Shown: one piece after another, positions 1 through 9,709 of the stretch
How positions within the stretch are numbered: the first letter of the stretch is position 1
How the letters are laid out: each line of letters starts with the position of its first letter
DNA from: Xanthocytophaga agilis
Lineage (GTDB): Bacteria > Bacteroidota > Bacteroidia > Cytophagales > 172606-1
Length of the DNA stretch: 64,000 nt
Reading direction: 5' to 3'
Assembly (NCBI RefSeq): GCF_030068605.1
Contig: NZ_JASJOU010000003.1
Location: 558,001-622,000 of the forward strand
Made by a program: the position numbers and the translations under genes
The notes under the pieces: generated by a model
Databases searched by the model: none
The model's input: only the letters and a program-made list of their open reading frames with translations
Told to the model about the DNA's origin: nothing

Positions 1-999
1 AGACTCCCCAAATTGCCAGATAAAATCAGCATGTCTGCTACGATAACGTACAGGAATTAATATATCAATTGCCTGATCCAATAAGGTATTTGCAGTATAA
101 CCAAACATTTTTTCCCCAGCCTCATTGATCATTACAATCTTCTGATGATTATCAATAGTGATAATAGCATCCATAGCAGAATGGATGATACCTTCCAGTC
201 TGGACTGAAATTCTTTTGCTTCTGCTTCTGCTTTGATACGAGTTGTAATATCCAGAAGGCTCACAGCAATTCTTGTAATTCTGTCCTGTTCATCATATAC
301 AGGAGAATAGCGTATTTGAAACCAGCGTTCTTTTTGATTGGCTAACTTCATTAATCGTTCCTCAGTAACCATCTCCCCCTGCAAACAAAGCAAGATGTTT
401 CGCTTAAACGGAATATGTAGTTCTTCAGGTATATACTTGAGCATGGAGTCACCGATTTGAGGCTCTTTATCCAGCAGATGAAATGTGCTCGTCCGGGCCA
501 TTGTATTCAGACGTTGAATGCAGTATGAGGAATCTAACAGATAGATTGCCTGAATACTACTATTGAAGTAGGCTTCCAGTTGTGCCTTTGCATCAATTAT
601 TTCTTTATCAGCCTGCCGCTTTTGCCTTCTGTTTTCAGCCTCCCGAATAGCCCGCTCTATGGCAGGAGCCAATCGCGTCAGGTTGTCTTTCATCAGATAA
701 TCATCCGCACCGGCATGCATTGCCTCTACAGCGGTCTCTTCACCTATGTTGCCTGAAACGATAATAATCGGAATATCTTTCTCTGATTGTTTTACGGTCT
801 CTATCACATTGATTCCGGTAAAATCAGGTAAATTATAATCGGATATGATAATATCCCACTCTTCCTGTTCCAACAAAGAGGAAAGAGCAGGCATAGTATC
901 AACTGTCACATATGAAAATGGAAGAAGAGCTTTATTCAAATGTCGGATCAGGATTCTCTCATCCAGCTCCGAATCTTCTATTAATAAGAGACGCAACAT
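1..999 (-). CDS. Response-regulator receiver/PAS protein, partial (runs off left edge)
   Basis: The reading frame starts at the ATG read from 999 and stays open to base 1, so only the first 333 codons are present. Residues 1-125 form a CheY-like receiver: acidic residues IEDSE near 7-11, a phospho-acceptor Asp at about residue 54 in DYNLPDFTG, and the conserved Lys in DYLMKDN. A helical linker rich in Arg, Glu and Lys follows, then two PAS domains, the first around EAYFNSSIQAIYLLD and the second around HSAMDAIITIDN. The missing C-terminus probably carries a histidine kinase or other output. It starts about 50 bases after the stop of the large kinase on the same strand, so it is probably the last or next member of that signalling operon and could receive phosphate from it. 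The receiver assignment is firm; the output is unknown. Confidence 0.88.
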   Translation of the reverse strand, partial: MLRLLLIEDSELDERILIRHLNKALLPFSYVTVDTMPALSSLLEQEEWDIIISDYNLPDFTGINVIETVKQSEKDIPIIIVSGNIGEETAVEAMHAGADDYLMKDNLTRLAPAIERAIREAENRRQKRQADKEIIDAKAQLEAYFNSSIQAIYLLDSSYCIQRLNTMARTSTFHLLDKEPQIGDSMLKYIPEELHIPFKRNILLCLQGEMVTEERLMKLANQKERWFQIRYSPVYDEQDRITRIAVSLLDITTRIKAEAEAKEFQSRLEGIIHSAMDAIITIDNHQKIVMINEAGEKMFGYTANTLLDQAIDILIPVRYRSRHADFIWQFGES

Positions 1000-1049
1000 A
1001 ACCCTATTTTTTTCAGACCCAAAACCTTTTAATTACTTCAGCTCTATAG

Positions 1050-4000
1050 TTAAAATATTTCCCACAATGTAAAAAAGAAGGTAGCTCCTTTATCGGGAGC
1101 TGCTTCAGTCCAGATATGTCCTCCATGTTTTGCGATAATACGTTGTACAGTAGCCAATCCAACTCCTGTCCCTTCAAAATCTCGTTTGGAGTGCAAACGC
1201 TGAAAAGGCTGGAATAATTTATCAGCGTACTTCATATCAAAGCCGACCCCATTATCTTTGATATAATATACAGGGGTTTCATTCTCTGTTATTTTACCCA
1301 ACTCAATAACTGTTTCTTCTCTTTTTCCTGTATATTTCCAGGCATTGTTCAGTAAATTCTGTAATGCAATACCCAGAAGCTTCTCATCTCCCATCACTAT
1401 CAGATCATCAGAAATGCGGGTAACAACTTTGCGTCCAGGACTCTCCTTCTGTAAGTCTTTCAAGATAGAATAAGCTATTGTACTTAGATTAACAGCCTCT
1501 TTATTGACTTCTGATTTAGTTACTTTGGCTAATTTCATCAGATCTTCAATCAACTGCCCCATTTTCTGGGTAGCGCTACGAATAGTATTCAAATATTCAA
1601 TGCCTTCAATGTCCAGCTTCTCAGCATAATCTTCCTGTAAGGCTCTGCTAAAACCATCAATACTCCGTAATGGAATGCGAAGATCGTGAGAAACAGAATA
1701 GGAAAATGCTTCCAATTCCTTATTGGCAGCAATCAGTTGCACGGTCCGTTCCTTAACTTTTTGTTCAAGTTCTTCGTTTAGCTGCTCTATTTTTAGCTCA
1801 TATTGTTTCTTTTGGGTAATATCCATGATGATACCTGTTGCCCGTATAGGTTTTCCACTCTCATCACGAACTATCACCTTTCCCATATCATATACCCATT
1901 TCCAGGTGCCTGATTTGGTTAAAAGTCGAAGTTCAGCCTGATAATAAGAAGTTTGGTTCTTCAAATGACCTTCCATTATTCCCGTTGTAGCCTCCAGGTC
2001 ATCCGGATGTATAAGATCTATCCAGTTTTCAATTCGCTGTACAAGTTCTCCCCGTTTATAGCCTAATATCTCCAGCCATTGATCATTATAATCGATATCT
2101 CCTGTTTGTATATTCCAATCCCATAATCCAAGTTCCCCACTTCGTAAGGCTAACTCCAGCTGTTGTTTGTCCTCTTCCAGCTTTTTGGTAAGATGCATCC
2201 TTTCTGTGATATCTCTGGCAAGAACAGAAACGCCTGACCGGGTAGGGTAAAAATACATTCGATGATAATACATTTGTCCCTGATATATCAGTTTATTGGT
2301 GAAATTCTGGGGAGTTCTTGTCTTTATTACCTCAAGTATTTTTTCTTCAATAGGTGATCCTTTTAATCCTGGTAGTATGTCATATACACTTTTACCTATC
2401 AACTGTTCAGATGATCTTCCCGTAAATCTTTCACTGGCTCGGTTATAGTAAGTATATCGCAGATCTTTGTCCAAAGAGAAAAATATATCGGTAATACTAT
2501 CTGCCAGATCCCGATAATTTTGCTCAGCCTGATACAACTTGGATACATCTCTGGAAATAACCAACACTCCTCCTCTTATGGAAGGGTAGACATAAATATG
2601 AAATCGCCTTTCCTCATTTCTGTAATACTCAACATCGTCCAACTCTGTTGAGACTCCTGTTGCCATTACCTGCCTGTATACCTTCAGACGTTCCCGAGCT
2701 ATTTCCATATAGTCTGAACTTAGTTGTCTTTGTACTAATACATCCTCCAGTTTTCGTCCCTTCACCTCAGCCAATCTGAAACCTGTATACTCTTCAGCGG
2801 TAGCATTCATATACTGATAACGAAGTTCTTTATCCAGTAATAAAATAGAATCCGTTATACTCTCACCCAACTCATGATAATTTTTCTCTGCTTCGATTCT
2901 GGCAGTTATATTCCGAGTAATTGCCAAAACGCCTTTTTGTTGAGTTGGATAGACCGCAATCTCCAGATAAGTAAGTCTTTCATCTCGAAGTATAGTTGTA
3001 GAAACCACCTCCTGAATCCCGGTCTTCATTACTCTTTGATAAGTATCAAACCGATCTCTGTACTGATTGTAGTAATCTTCCCCAAGTGCTTCAAAAGGTG
3101 TTTTACCTAAAATATCCTTCAGATGCTTTCCTGTACTTTTTTCTGTCGCTTTATTCCAATAGATATATCTAAAGTCCTGATCCAGCATAACAATAGGTTC
3201 TGTAATGCTCTCAGCCAGGTCTTTAAAACGGAACTCTGCCATTACCTCCTCTGTAACATTCTGTATAATAGCAAAAGCACCATTTGTAGTGGTAGGATAA
3301 AGATTTATTACCAGATACACCCATTGACTTTTGTATTGAAAAGTAGTAGTTGAGTTAGAAGAAGCGCCTGTATCAATGACCTTTTGTACATGGAACTCTA
3401 TAGCCTGGCTCATTTCCTCGTCAAAGAGCTCATGCGACTTTTTACCAAGTATATACTTCCGATCCAGACCTGCATTCAGCTCAGCAGCTTTGTTGACATA
3501 GACATAGCGCAATTCCTGATCAAACACAACAAAGATCTCGCGCATGTTCTCTGTAAGATCCATATATTTCTGCTCACTTATCTCTAATTTTTCGGCAGCC
3601 AGACGCTGGATCTCCAATGTAGCGGCTTTCATCTGCTCTGTCAATATCAGCAGTTCTTCGTTTGTAGATGTTAATTCTTCATTAGCGGCAATTAATTCTT
3701 CATTGAGTGTCTCCATCTCACCATGTTTTGCTTCCAGTGCATATATGGCATCCTGCAAAGTATTTTCTGTGTCTTTCAGGTAAGTAATATCCTGTGTAGT
3801 TCCGATAAACTGATCCGGTATACCGTCTACATTGCGACGGAAAACGGTCTGTCGAAGCAATAGATAATGATATGTACCCTTATGATGTTTGATACGTACT
3901 TCTGTTTTGCAAATCTCATTATCCAGAGCATGCTGACATGCCTCAAAAAAGTTTAGGTACACATGAAAATCATCTGGATGAATGACAAAATTAGATCGTG

Positions 4001-5552
4001 TAAGATCTGGATATAATTCAACCATAAATTCCGCCATATCTTCTCTGCTCATGTAAATAGTCTGTCGTGACGCAAGATCAAGTATGTATATGGTACTGGG
4101 AGTGGTGGAAATAATCTGTTCTACAAATGTTTTTTGTTCCAGCAGATGTATATGTGATGTATGAAGCTTTTCATTTGTGGTTAACATCTCTTCATTAAGT
4201 ACACTCAATTCTTTTTGATGTTGTTTTAATGCAGCAACTGTTTCCATTAATTCTACTTCCGTCTTTTTCAACTGTGTGATATCTTCAACAATCACTAATA
4301 CCTGTTCTGGAATACTATCCTGTCCCCGTTGAAAAACTACTCCATTCATTCTCATAAAAGCATACTGATTATCTTCCTGGATGATTTTATAATGAAGAAT
4401 ACGGACTTCGTGATCTTTTGCGTTTGCAAAATCGTAGAAATACTTAGTATATTGAATATAGTCATCAGGATGTAATACATCAGCTGTTACTGGTACATCA
4501 ACAGGTCTGTTTGAATAAATTGTAACAAGTGTATTTATATCTATTACTGCTACTTTATGCGGAATGGTTATATTGATAAGTTCTACAAACCGATTCTGTG
4601 CAGCAAGCTTTTCGTTGGTGATTGTCAAACTTTGATTTACTATGTGTAATTGCTCCTGTAACTGGATTTCAGAAGTTACGTCATCAAACAACCAAAGTTT
4701 ACCATTCAGCAAATCTCCATTCATTGGGATACAGGAAACTTTCAGGACTAAAGAGACTGGGATATCGTATTTCCAAAACCAGTCCTTTATAACAGATCGT
4801 GAGAAAACTTTTACAGCCTGTCCTGAAATCTCATCCTGGTTAACAGCTTTCATCCGAAGTTCATACATACGGTTAGAAACCTGTTCTGCCGGATGCTCAC
4901 CTGGGGCGATATTTAACCATTTGGATGCTGCCTCATTCACATAGGTTGTAGGTGAACTATCATTTATAAATAGACATCCTTGTGACATATGCCTGGTCAA
5001 TTCATAAAACTGTGTTAATTCTCCTTCAAAGCTACGTTGTTGATAGAACGCTTCCAGTATTTCACACAAATGAACCTGACAACAAGTCAAGAATAACCGA
5101 AAAAAATTATCTACCTGAACCACACTCTTCCATGTAAGCATAACCACTCCCTCAAAATAGGCTCTAAAAACAGGAATTAACGCAACAAATTGTATATCTG
5201 TACCTGTTACACTTTCCAGACTTTTCAAGAGATGAGGATCGTCTATTAATAAAGGTTCTGATTTGTTACCAACCAACAATGATTTATAAACCTGAGATCT
5301 AAAACTGTAAGTATTCTCTATTGGTGGCTGAGCTAAGATAATCTGGGCAGTCAGACTATCTGCTGCCTTTACAAGTAGTAACGAATCTGCGGTTGCCAAT
5401 TCTTTGATTAGAGATAAGACAAGATTTATCCGCTCCAAACCATTTACATTCTTATTAATATTCTGTAAACCAGAAAGAAATGCATACATCTTTTCAAGCC
5501 ACTTCGATAATTCTTCATATTCTGGCAATTTAGATCGATCCATTATTTTCAT
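1050..5552 (-). CDS. Large soluble multi-PAS sensor histidine kinase
   Basis: This 1500-residue protein has no evident membrane segment and so is probably cytoplasmic. Residues 1-185 look like a GAF-type sensor. Three PAS domains follow (about 190-310, 325-440, 475-600), then a Glu/Asn/Leu-rich coiled coil (about 600-660). Four mutually similar PAS units begin near 661, 773, 890 and 1010, each with a D-L/x-E-S-I-T-D type start and an R-Y-x-Y-x-N motif. A PAS with a PAC tail lies at about 1130-1255. The kinase core has its phospho-acceptor His at about residue 1289 in SYSVSHDLRIPL, the N-box NLLNNAWKYTG, DNGVGFD and GTGVGLATVQ. It starts 5 bases after the stop of the RsbQ-like hydrolase, which implies co-transcription and a shared signal. 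No DNA-binding output is attached, so the partner regulator must be elsewhere, possibly the next gene. Confidence 0.93.
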   Translation of the reverse strand: MKIMDRSKLPEYEELSKWLEKMYAFLSGLQNINKNVNGLERINLVLSLIKELATADSLLLVKAADSLTAQIILAQPPIENTYSFRSQVYKSLLVGNKSEPLLIDDPHLLKSLESVTGTDIQFVALIPVFRAYFEGVVMLTWKSVVQVDNFFRLFLTCCQVHLCEILEAFYQQRSFEGELTQFYELTRHMSQGCLFINDSSPTTYVNEAASKWLNIAPGEHPAEQVSNRMYELRMKAVNQDEISGQAVKVFSRSVIKDWFWKYDIPVSLVLKVSCIPMNGDLLNGKLWLFDDVTSEIQLQEQLHIVNQSLTITNEKLAAQNRFVELINITIPHKVAVIDINTLVTIYSNRPVDVPVTADVLHPDDYIQYTKYFYDFANAKDHEVRILHYKIIQEDNQYAFMRMNGVVFQRGQDSIPEQVLVIVEDITQLKKTEVELMETVAALKQHQKELSVLNEEMLTTNEKLHTSHIHLLEQKTFVEQIISTTPSTIYILDLASRQTIYMSREDMAEFMVELYPDLTRSNFVIHPDDFHVYLNFFEACQHALDNEICKTEVRIKHHKGTYHYLLLRQTVFRRNVDGIPDQFIGTTQDITYLKDTENTLQDAIYALEAKHGEMETLNEELIAANEELTSTNEELLILTEQMKAATLEIQRLAAEKLEISEQKYMDLTENMREIFVVFDQELRYVYVNKAAELNAGLDRKYILGKKSHELFDEEMSQAIEFHVQKVIDTGASSNSTTTFQYKSQWVYLVINLYPTTTNGAFAIIQNVTEEVMAEFRFKDLAESITEPIVMLDQDFRYIYWNKATEKSTGKHLKDILGKTPFEALGEDYYNQYRDRFDTYQRVMKTGIQEVVSTTILRDERLTYLEIAVYPTQQKGVLAITRNITARIEAEKNYHELGESITDSILLLDKELRYQYMNATAEEYTGFRLAEVKGRKLEDVLVQRQLSSDYMEIARERLKVYRQVMATGVSTELDDVEYYRNEERRFHIYVYPSIRGGVLVISRDVSKLYQAEQNYRDLADSITDIFFSLDKDLRYTYYNRASERFTGRSSEQLIGKSVYDILPGLKGSPIEEKILEVIKTRTPQNFTNKLIYQGQMYYHRMYFYPTRSGVSVLARDITERMHLTKKLEEDKQQLELALRSGELGLWDWNIQTGDIDYNDQWLEILGYKRGELVQRIENWIDLIHPDDLEATTGIMEGHLKNQTSYYQAELRLLTKSGTWKWVYDMGKVIVRDESGKPIRATGIIMDITQKKQYELKIEQLNEELEQKVKERTVQLIAANKELEAFSYSVSHDLRIPLRSIDGFSRALQEDYAEKLDIEGIEYLNTIRSATQKMGQLIEDLMKLAKVTKSEVNKEAVNLSTIAYSILKDLQKESPGRKVVTRISDDLIVMGDEKLLGIALQNLLNNAWKYTGKREETVIELGKITENETPVYYIKDNGVGFDMKYADKLFQPFQRLHSKRDFEGTGVGLATVQRIIAKHGGHIWTEAAPDKGATFFFTLWEIF

Positions 5553-5557
5553 GTATT

Positions 5558-6370
5558 TTATAAAAAAGTACCTATTGCCTGTATCACTTCCCCTGGTGCT
5601 GACATATGTGGAAAATGTCCCTTTGCATTTATATATAACAAATTACTTTCCCGAATACTAGCATTCAAATAGGCTCCTACCTGATGAGGGACAGCAATAT
5701 CTTCATGTGCATGAATAAGCAGTACAGGCTTTTGTACAGCAGGTAAATCTTTTCGGTGATCTGACTGAAAAATAGTTCTGGAAACACTTAATGCAATATC
5801 AGGACGGATTTCTCCTAATGTTCTGGCAAATTCATTCCCTAATCCAGGTCGATGAGGCATGTTCATTGCCAATGGTGCAAATCCACTTACCCATGTGAAG
5901 TAGTTTTGCTGCATGTTATCATACAGTTGATCCAGATCTGCCTGTTCAAAACCACCTATATAGCCAGAGTCACTATCATTCAGATATCTGGGAGAAGAAC
6001 TCAGACATATGAGTTTTGAAAAGAAATGAGGAGATTGGATAGATGCTAATAATCCCAGCATTCCACTCACAGAATGGCCTATCAGGATCACATCTTTCAA
6101 CAAAAGATCTGAGCAAACTTGTAATAGGTCTCCTACATAGCTATACAAAGAATTATACAGAAGAGGACTGTATAAAGCGGGATCTACCTTGCCTGATCCT
6201 GCATTATCAAATAAAATAAGGCGGTATTTATCAGCAAAAGCATCTTTCACAAAACGCCAGGCCGACTGATCTGTACCAAAACCATGAGCAAAAACTATAG
6301 TGGGTTTACTCGATTCTCCTATAATGGAAACATTGTGCTGAACCAAAAAATCAGATGCAGTAACAGACAT
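5558..6370 (-). CDS. RsbQ-like alpha/beta hydrolase
   Basis: A 270-residue single-domain alpha/beta hydrolase without a signal peptide. It follows the RsbQ family closely along its length: FAHGFGTDQSAW oxyanion region, FDNAGSGK, nucleophile elbow GHSVSG (Ser at about 97), YLND and GGFEQADL, SDHRKDLP, then the acid Asp in HAHEDIAVP and the catalytic His in GHFPHMS. In Bacillus subtilis RsbQ is needed for the PAS domain of the phosphatase RsbP to sense energy stress, and the plant receptors KAI2 and D14 belong to the same family. Here the gene lies 5 bases upstream of a multi-PAS histidine kinase on the same strand. The inference is that it makes or delivers a small ligand to one of those PAS domains. 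The family call is firm; the role is by analogy. Confidence 0.88.
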   Translation of the reverse strand: MSVTASDFLVQHNVSIIGESSKPTIVFAHGFGTDQSAWRFVKDAFADKYRLILFDNAGSGKVDPALYSPLLYNSLYSYVGDLLQVCSDLLLKDVILIGHSVSGMLGLLASIQSPHFFSKLICLSSSPRYLNDSDSGYIGGFEQADLDQLYDNMQQNYFTWVSGFAPLAMNMPHRPGLGNEFARTLGEIRPDIALSVSRTIFQSDHRKDLPAVQKPVLLIHAHEDIAVPHQVGAYLNASIRESNLLYINAKGHFPHMSAPGEVIQAIGTFL

Positions 6371-6417
6371 ATCCCTCTAAAATAAAATATGAGATAAGAT
6401 AGATCTAATATCATATA

Positions 6418-6447
6418 GCAAATTATCTGTATAATATAATCATACAA
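6418..6447 (-). promoter_or_regulatory. Candidate Bacteroidota-type promoter of the RsbQ-like/kinase operon
   Basis: Read on the minus strand, a TTG is followed after 19 bases by TAATTTGC. This is close to the Bacteroidota pattern TTG-N19-TANNTTTG but one base short in the -7 element. It ends about 48 bases before the ATG at 6370. It was found by eye only. Confidence 0.35.
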
Positions 6448-7030
6448 TTTGCCCGATGTTATTATGATTTAATAATGGATTTACTCCTGCTCTTTTCCGG
6501 TATTTAAAGATTCTAAGTTTAAAAAGCTAAATGGAAACAGCTTCTTTATAAGAACAATGCTTTGAGGTTTGATTGAGGTTTCTAAGATATAAAAAAAAAT
6601 ACAAGAATCAAGTAACAATACCAAATCCAGTAACACTGGTAGAATAATATCTCCATAAATAAAAATCTCAAATCAATAGTTTATAGTCTGCTATACAAAA
6701 TTTAAAAATATACTTTCTATGCTGGTAAATGACAAAAAATAGTATACCAATAAATGTTTGATTAACAGATTACTTTACAGAACGTTATAAAATTATCTTT
6801 TTCATCCTTAATCCCATCTATGTCGATCGAAAATCTTCTAAAAATCAACATATAGAAGTAATTCTTATGTTTGTCAAGTTATAAGTGCTTAACAATAATG
6901 ATAGCTGTTTGTTTAATTTCACATAGTATATTATCTAAAATGTGGAAATATAGACTCAGCTGAACCAGTTCTGTAGATGAAAAAGTTTATACGTTAAAAA
7001 AGAATAAATTTTTCTACTAGTTGATTTTAT
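6448..7030. other. Long AT-rich intergenic stretch
   Basis: No reading frame of convincing composition was seen on either strand. The right end receives the terminator of the GH28 gene and the left end leads to the promoter of the RsbQ-like gene. It separates the glycan locus from the signalling operon. No repeat or RNA gene was recognised. Confidence 0.6.
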
Positions 7031-7072
7031 AAAAAACGTGTATCCACATTTGTTAGATTATAGATACACGTT
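7031..7072 (-). terminator. Rho-independent terminator after the distal GH28 gene
   Basis: AACGTGTATC at 7035-7044 and GATACACGTT at 7063-7072 form a perfect 10-bp stem with an 18-base loop. On the minus strand it is followed by a run of six U (7031-7036). It lies 17 bases after the stop of the GH28 gene and closes the glycan operon. Confidence 0.8.
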
Positions 7073-7088
7073 GGATACAGATATCAAT

Positions 7089-8630
7089 TTACTTCTGGAT
7101 CTTCACTGTTTCTGTCTTACTCAATGGTGAAACTATTTTTTTAACAGTAGCATTGTCTGTTTTGTGAAGCAGGATAGCTGGAGCACTTTTCACTGTAGGA
7201 ATGGAAACATCCACAAGCTTTAAAGCTTTTACATCATCAAAGATCATAGGAATCCGGAAGTCTTCATCTTTATAACTTATTTTTACATTCTTCATAGTGA
7301 CACCCTTTGCATGTCGCACATAAAAGCCCCAGGCAGGCAGCTCTCCAAACATAGAAAACTCCGGATAATCTGAAATTTTCTCAGGAATCTGTGTCAATGC
7401 ATCTGGACTCACATAGGCAACCTCTTTACTGGCACCTCCTTCATATTTTACCTCTATATTTTCCAGTACAACATCTTCTATCGGATAATCTGGTAAACCT
7501 ACAATGGAAGATGGGTATACATTATGGGGTTCTCTCACAACAGGTCCTTCTTCGCGATATCCTTTATCAGGTTTTCCTTTGGGTACTTCCACTGTTACAT
7601 TGCCAATGTAAATATGACGTAAGTGACTTTGAACAGTATCTTTATTGCGATGTCCAATACGAATAAAAATAGCATTTCCGGTATTGGTTGCTTTGATGTT
7701 TCGAATATCTATGTTTTCCATAAAGCCACCATCCACTACTTCCAATGCAATGGCAGAACGATATGTATCATAAATTACCAGATCCCGCACGGTAATGTCT
7801 TTGAAACCACTCCAGGAAGCTGTTCCAAATTTTAAAGCACTGGCACTGGAACGAACTTTACAATTGGCGATATAAATATCCTCACAGATGTTTTTACGAT
7901 TCCGATCTTCTGACTTGAGGCAAATACCATCATCTGCAGCATTGATAAAGCTATTTGTGATTTTCACATGTCGACAATCTACCACATCAATGCCATCATT
8001 GTTCAGAAACGTAGTACTTTCTACCCTGATACTATCAATAATCAGGTTTGTACAATTTACATACTTTTGTATCCAGTCGGTACCATCCCGAAAGGTAATG
8101 CCTTTTATCTGTACACCATCACAATTCCGCCATTCCAATAGCTTCGGGCGATTATCTTCAGCTGGACGTATCTGATGCCAGGGATTTTCGGTTTGCCATT
8201 CATTATCCTCTAGTGTACCAGCTTTTAACATACGATAAATATCCTCAATCAGTTTGTCGGACTGCCCATCAATAGTTCCTTTGCCTGTAATGGATATATT
8301 TTTCTGACCATCAGCAACCAGCAAGGCGGAAGCTTTTTTAGGACCATACTCACTACGACGGGATGTTCCTAACAAAACAGCATTTTCAGCCAAATATAAT
8401 CCCACATTGGATTTCATATGTAATACTCCCGTTACAAATCGACCGGCAGGAATTAGAACTCTCCCTCCACCTGCTGCACTTGCCTCATCAATTGCTTTCT
8501 GAATAGCTTGTGTATTATGAGTTTCGCCATCTGGCTTTGCACCATAGGTAGTAATAGTAAAGACTTTCTGTTGACCAATAACAGAAAAGGTACTTATCAG
8601 ACAACCAATAAAAAGAATAGCATTTTTCAT
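7089..8630 (-). CDS. Glycoside hydrolase family 28-type beta-helix protein (distal copy)
   Basis: A 513-residue protein with a signal peptide (cleavage near FSVIGQQ). It opens with the pectate-lyase-3 style segment TITTYGAKPDGETHNTQAI and continues as a right-handed beta-helix. The GH28 acid motifs are visible: NNDGIDVVD and NAADDGICLKS. The usual GHG histidine motif is replaced by FGTASWSG and the RIK motif by RIGHRN, so it is a divergent member whose substrate cannot be assumed to be polygalacturonan. It is a clear paralogue of the protein encoded at 9710-11227, sharing for example FSMFGELPAWGFYVRHA. It is the last gene of the operon and is followed by a terminator. Family members act on galacturonosyl or rhamnosyl bonds; in this setting an alpha-uronosyl linkage is the best guess. 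It is exported, probably to the periplasm. Confidence 0.85.
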   Translation of the reverse strand: MKNAILFIGCLISTFSVIGQQKVFTITTYGAKPDGETHNTQAIQKAIDEASAAGGGRVLIPAGRFVTGVLHMKSNVGLYLAENAVLLGTSRRSEYGPKKASALLVADGQKNISITGKGTIDGQSDKLIEDIYRMLKAGTLEDNEWQTENPWHQIRPAEDNRPKLLEWRNCDGVQIKGITFRDGTDWIQKYVNCTNLIIDSIRVESTTFLNNDGIDVVDCRHVKITNSFINAADDGICLKSEDRNRKNICEDIYIANCKVRSSASALKFGTASWSGFKDITVRDLVIYDTYRSAIALEVVDGGFMENIDIRNIKATNTGNAIFIRIGHRNKDTVQSHLRHIYIGNVTVEVPKGKPDKGYREEGPVVREPHNVYPSSIVGLPDYPIEDVVLENIEVKYEGGASKEVAYVSPDALTQIPEKISDYPEFSMFGELPAWGFYVRHAKGVTMKNVKISYKDEDFRIPMIFDDVKALKLVDVSIPTVKSAPAILLHKTDNATVKKIVSPLSKTETVKIQK

Positions 8631-8681
8631 GAACTTGAAGAGTTAAATACGGAAGCTAAATTTCTTCAGATAGCTTGATTT

Positions 8682-9629
8682 CTATTTTGTTAATTCTGTA
8701 GTATACACAATGTTCCCTTCATGGTTAATGACCTGCACATATAGCTTTTTATCCGTAACAGAGAAGGCCATAAAGCCATACTCAGACAGCGCCAACTTGC
8801 TGATAGGCAGAGTCCCGATTTCTGTCTTTTCGGATGCAGATCCTGATACAAAATAATGAGTCTTGCCTTCTGGCAATAAATGTTGCAGATCATGATCATG
8901 CCCACAGAGATAGGCGTCTACTTTGTATTTGTCCAATACGGATTTTAGAGAAGCTCTTACAGCTCGTGTGTCATAGCTTTCTCTACGTTTTTGGGTGGCA
9001 GTAAATAAGGGATGATGCCCTACCACAATCTTCCACTTGATAGTAGGAGAGTTATTAGCTAACACACCTTCCAACCAACGTTTCTGTGCTGTACTATCCT
9101 GTCCAATGGTGGCATTGCTATATTCTCCTTTATAAAACTGTGGTATCAATGGATTGGTATCAATAAAGGCAATCAATACCTGTTTAGTAGTGTCACCATG
9201 GATTGAAAAGATCTTGGAATAATAGCGGGCGGGCATCTTCCAGCGACGGCTGATTTTTGAATAGGCAACCTGCGCATCTGGATTAGACTTATAATCATGA
9301 TTTCCTAACACCGGATACCAGTCCCATTGTAGCGAAAAATCAGTATAGATATCCTCAAAGGAATATTTCCAGAGGGGATCATGCTCACTAATGACTCCAC
9401 TGGGATAAAAATTATCTCCGGTTGCTATAATGAAATCTGTTGAGAGTGTTTTGGCGGCTTTGCCCATTTGTGTGGCAACAGGTTTTTGATGATCCTCTCC
9501 ATTACGGCCCCAGTCGCCCATAACCAGAAAGTTAAGTGCATCTGGATGTTTGGTTAATTCTTTTTTCTGTGCCTGTACAAGTTGAAAGCTCAGGAGGGAG
9601 ATGAATAAGGCACTAATTACTTTTTTCAT
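8682..9629 (-). CDS. Purple acid phosphatase-like metallophosphoesterase (ACP5-type)
   Basis: A 315-residue secreted protein (signal peptide ending near FQLVQAQ). The five metallophosphoesterase motifs are in order: GDWG, GDNFYP, GNHDY, GHHPLF and GHDHDLQHL. Length and the GDWG/GDNFYPSG pair are typical of the small purple acid (tartrate-resistant) phosphatases. It would remove phosphate from a monoester outside the cytoplasm. It sits between the two GH28 genes, 80 bases after one and 51 bases before the other, on the same strand and so probably in the same transcript. In a glycan locus it suggests that the substrate carries phosphate, for example inositol phosphate. The substrate is not shown by the sequence. 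Confidence 0.88.
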   Translation of the reverse strand: MKKVISALFISLLSFQLVQAQKKELTKHPDALNFLVMGDWGRNGEDHQKPVATQMGKAAKTLSTDFIIATGDNFYPSGVISEHDPLWKYSFEDIYTDFSLQWDWYPVLGNHDYKSNPDAQVAYSKISRRWKMPARYYSKIFSIHGDTTKQVLIAFIDTNPLIPQFYKGEYSNATIGQDSTAQKRWLEGVLANNSPTIKWKIVVGHHPLFTATQKRRESYDTRAVRASLKSVLDKYKVDAYLCGHDHDLQHLLPEGKTHYFVSGSASEKTEIGTLPISKLALSEYGFMAFSVTDKKLYVQVINHEGNIVYTTELTK

Positions 9630-9709
9630 AAATTGGATGGCTTGTTATATATAAATCAGAAAAAACATAATAATAAGCCCAGAAGATGGACTACTACAAA
9701 AACAGAGAA

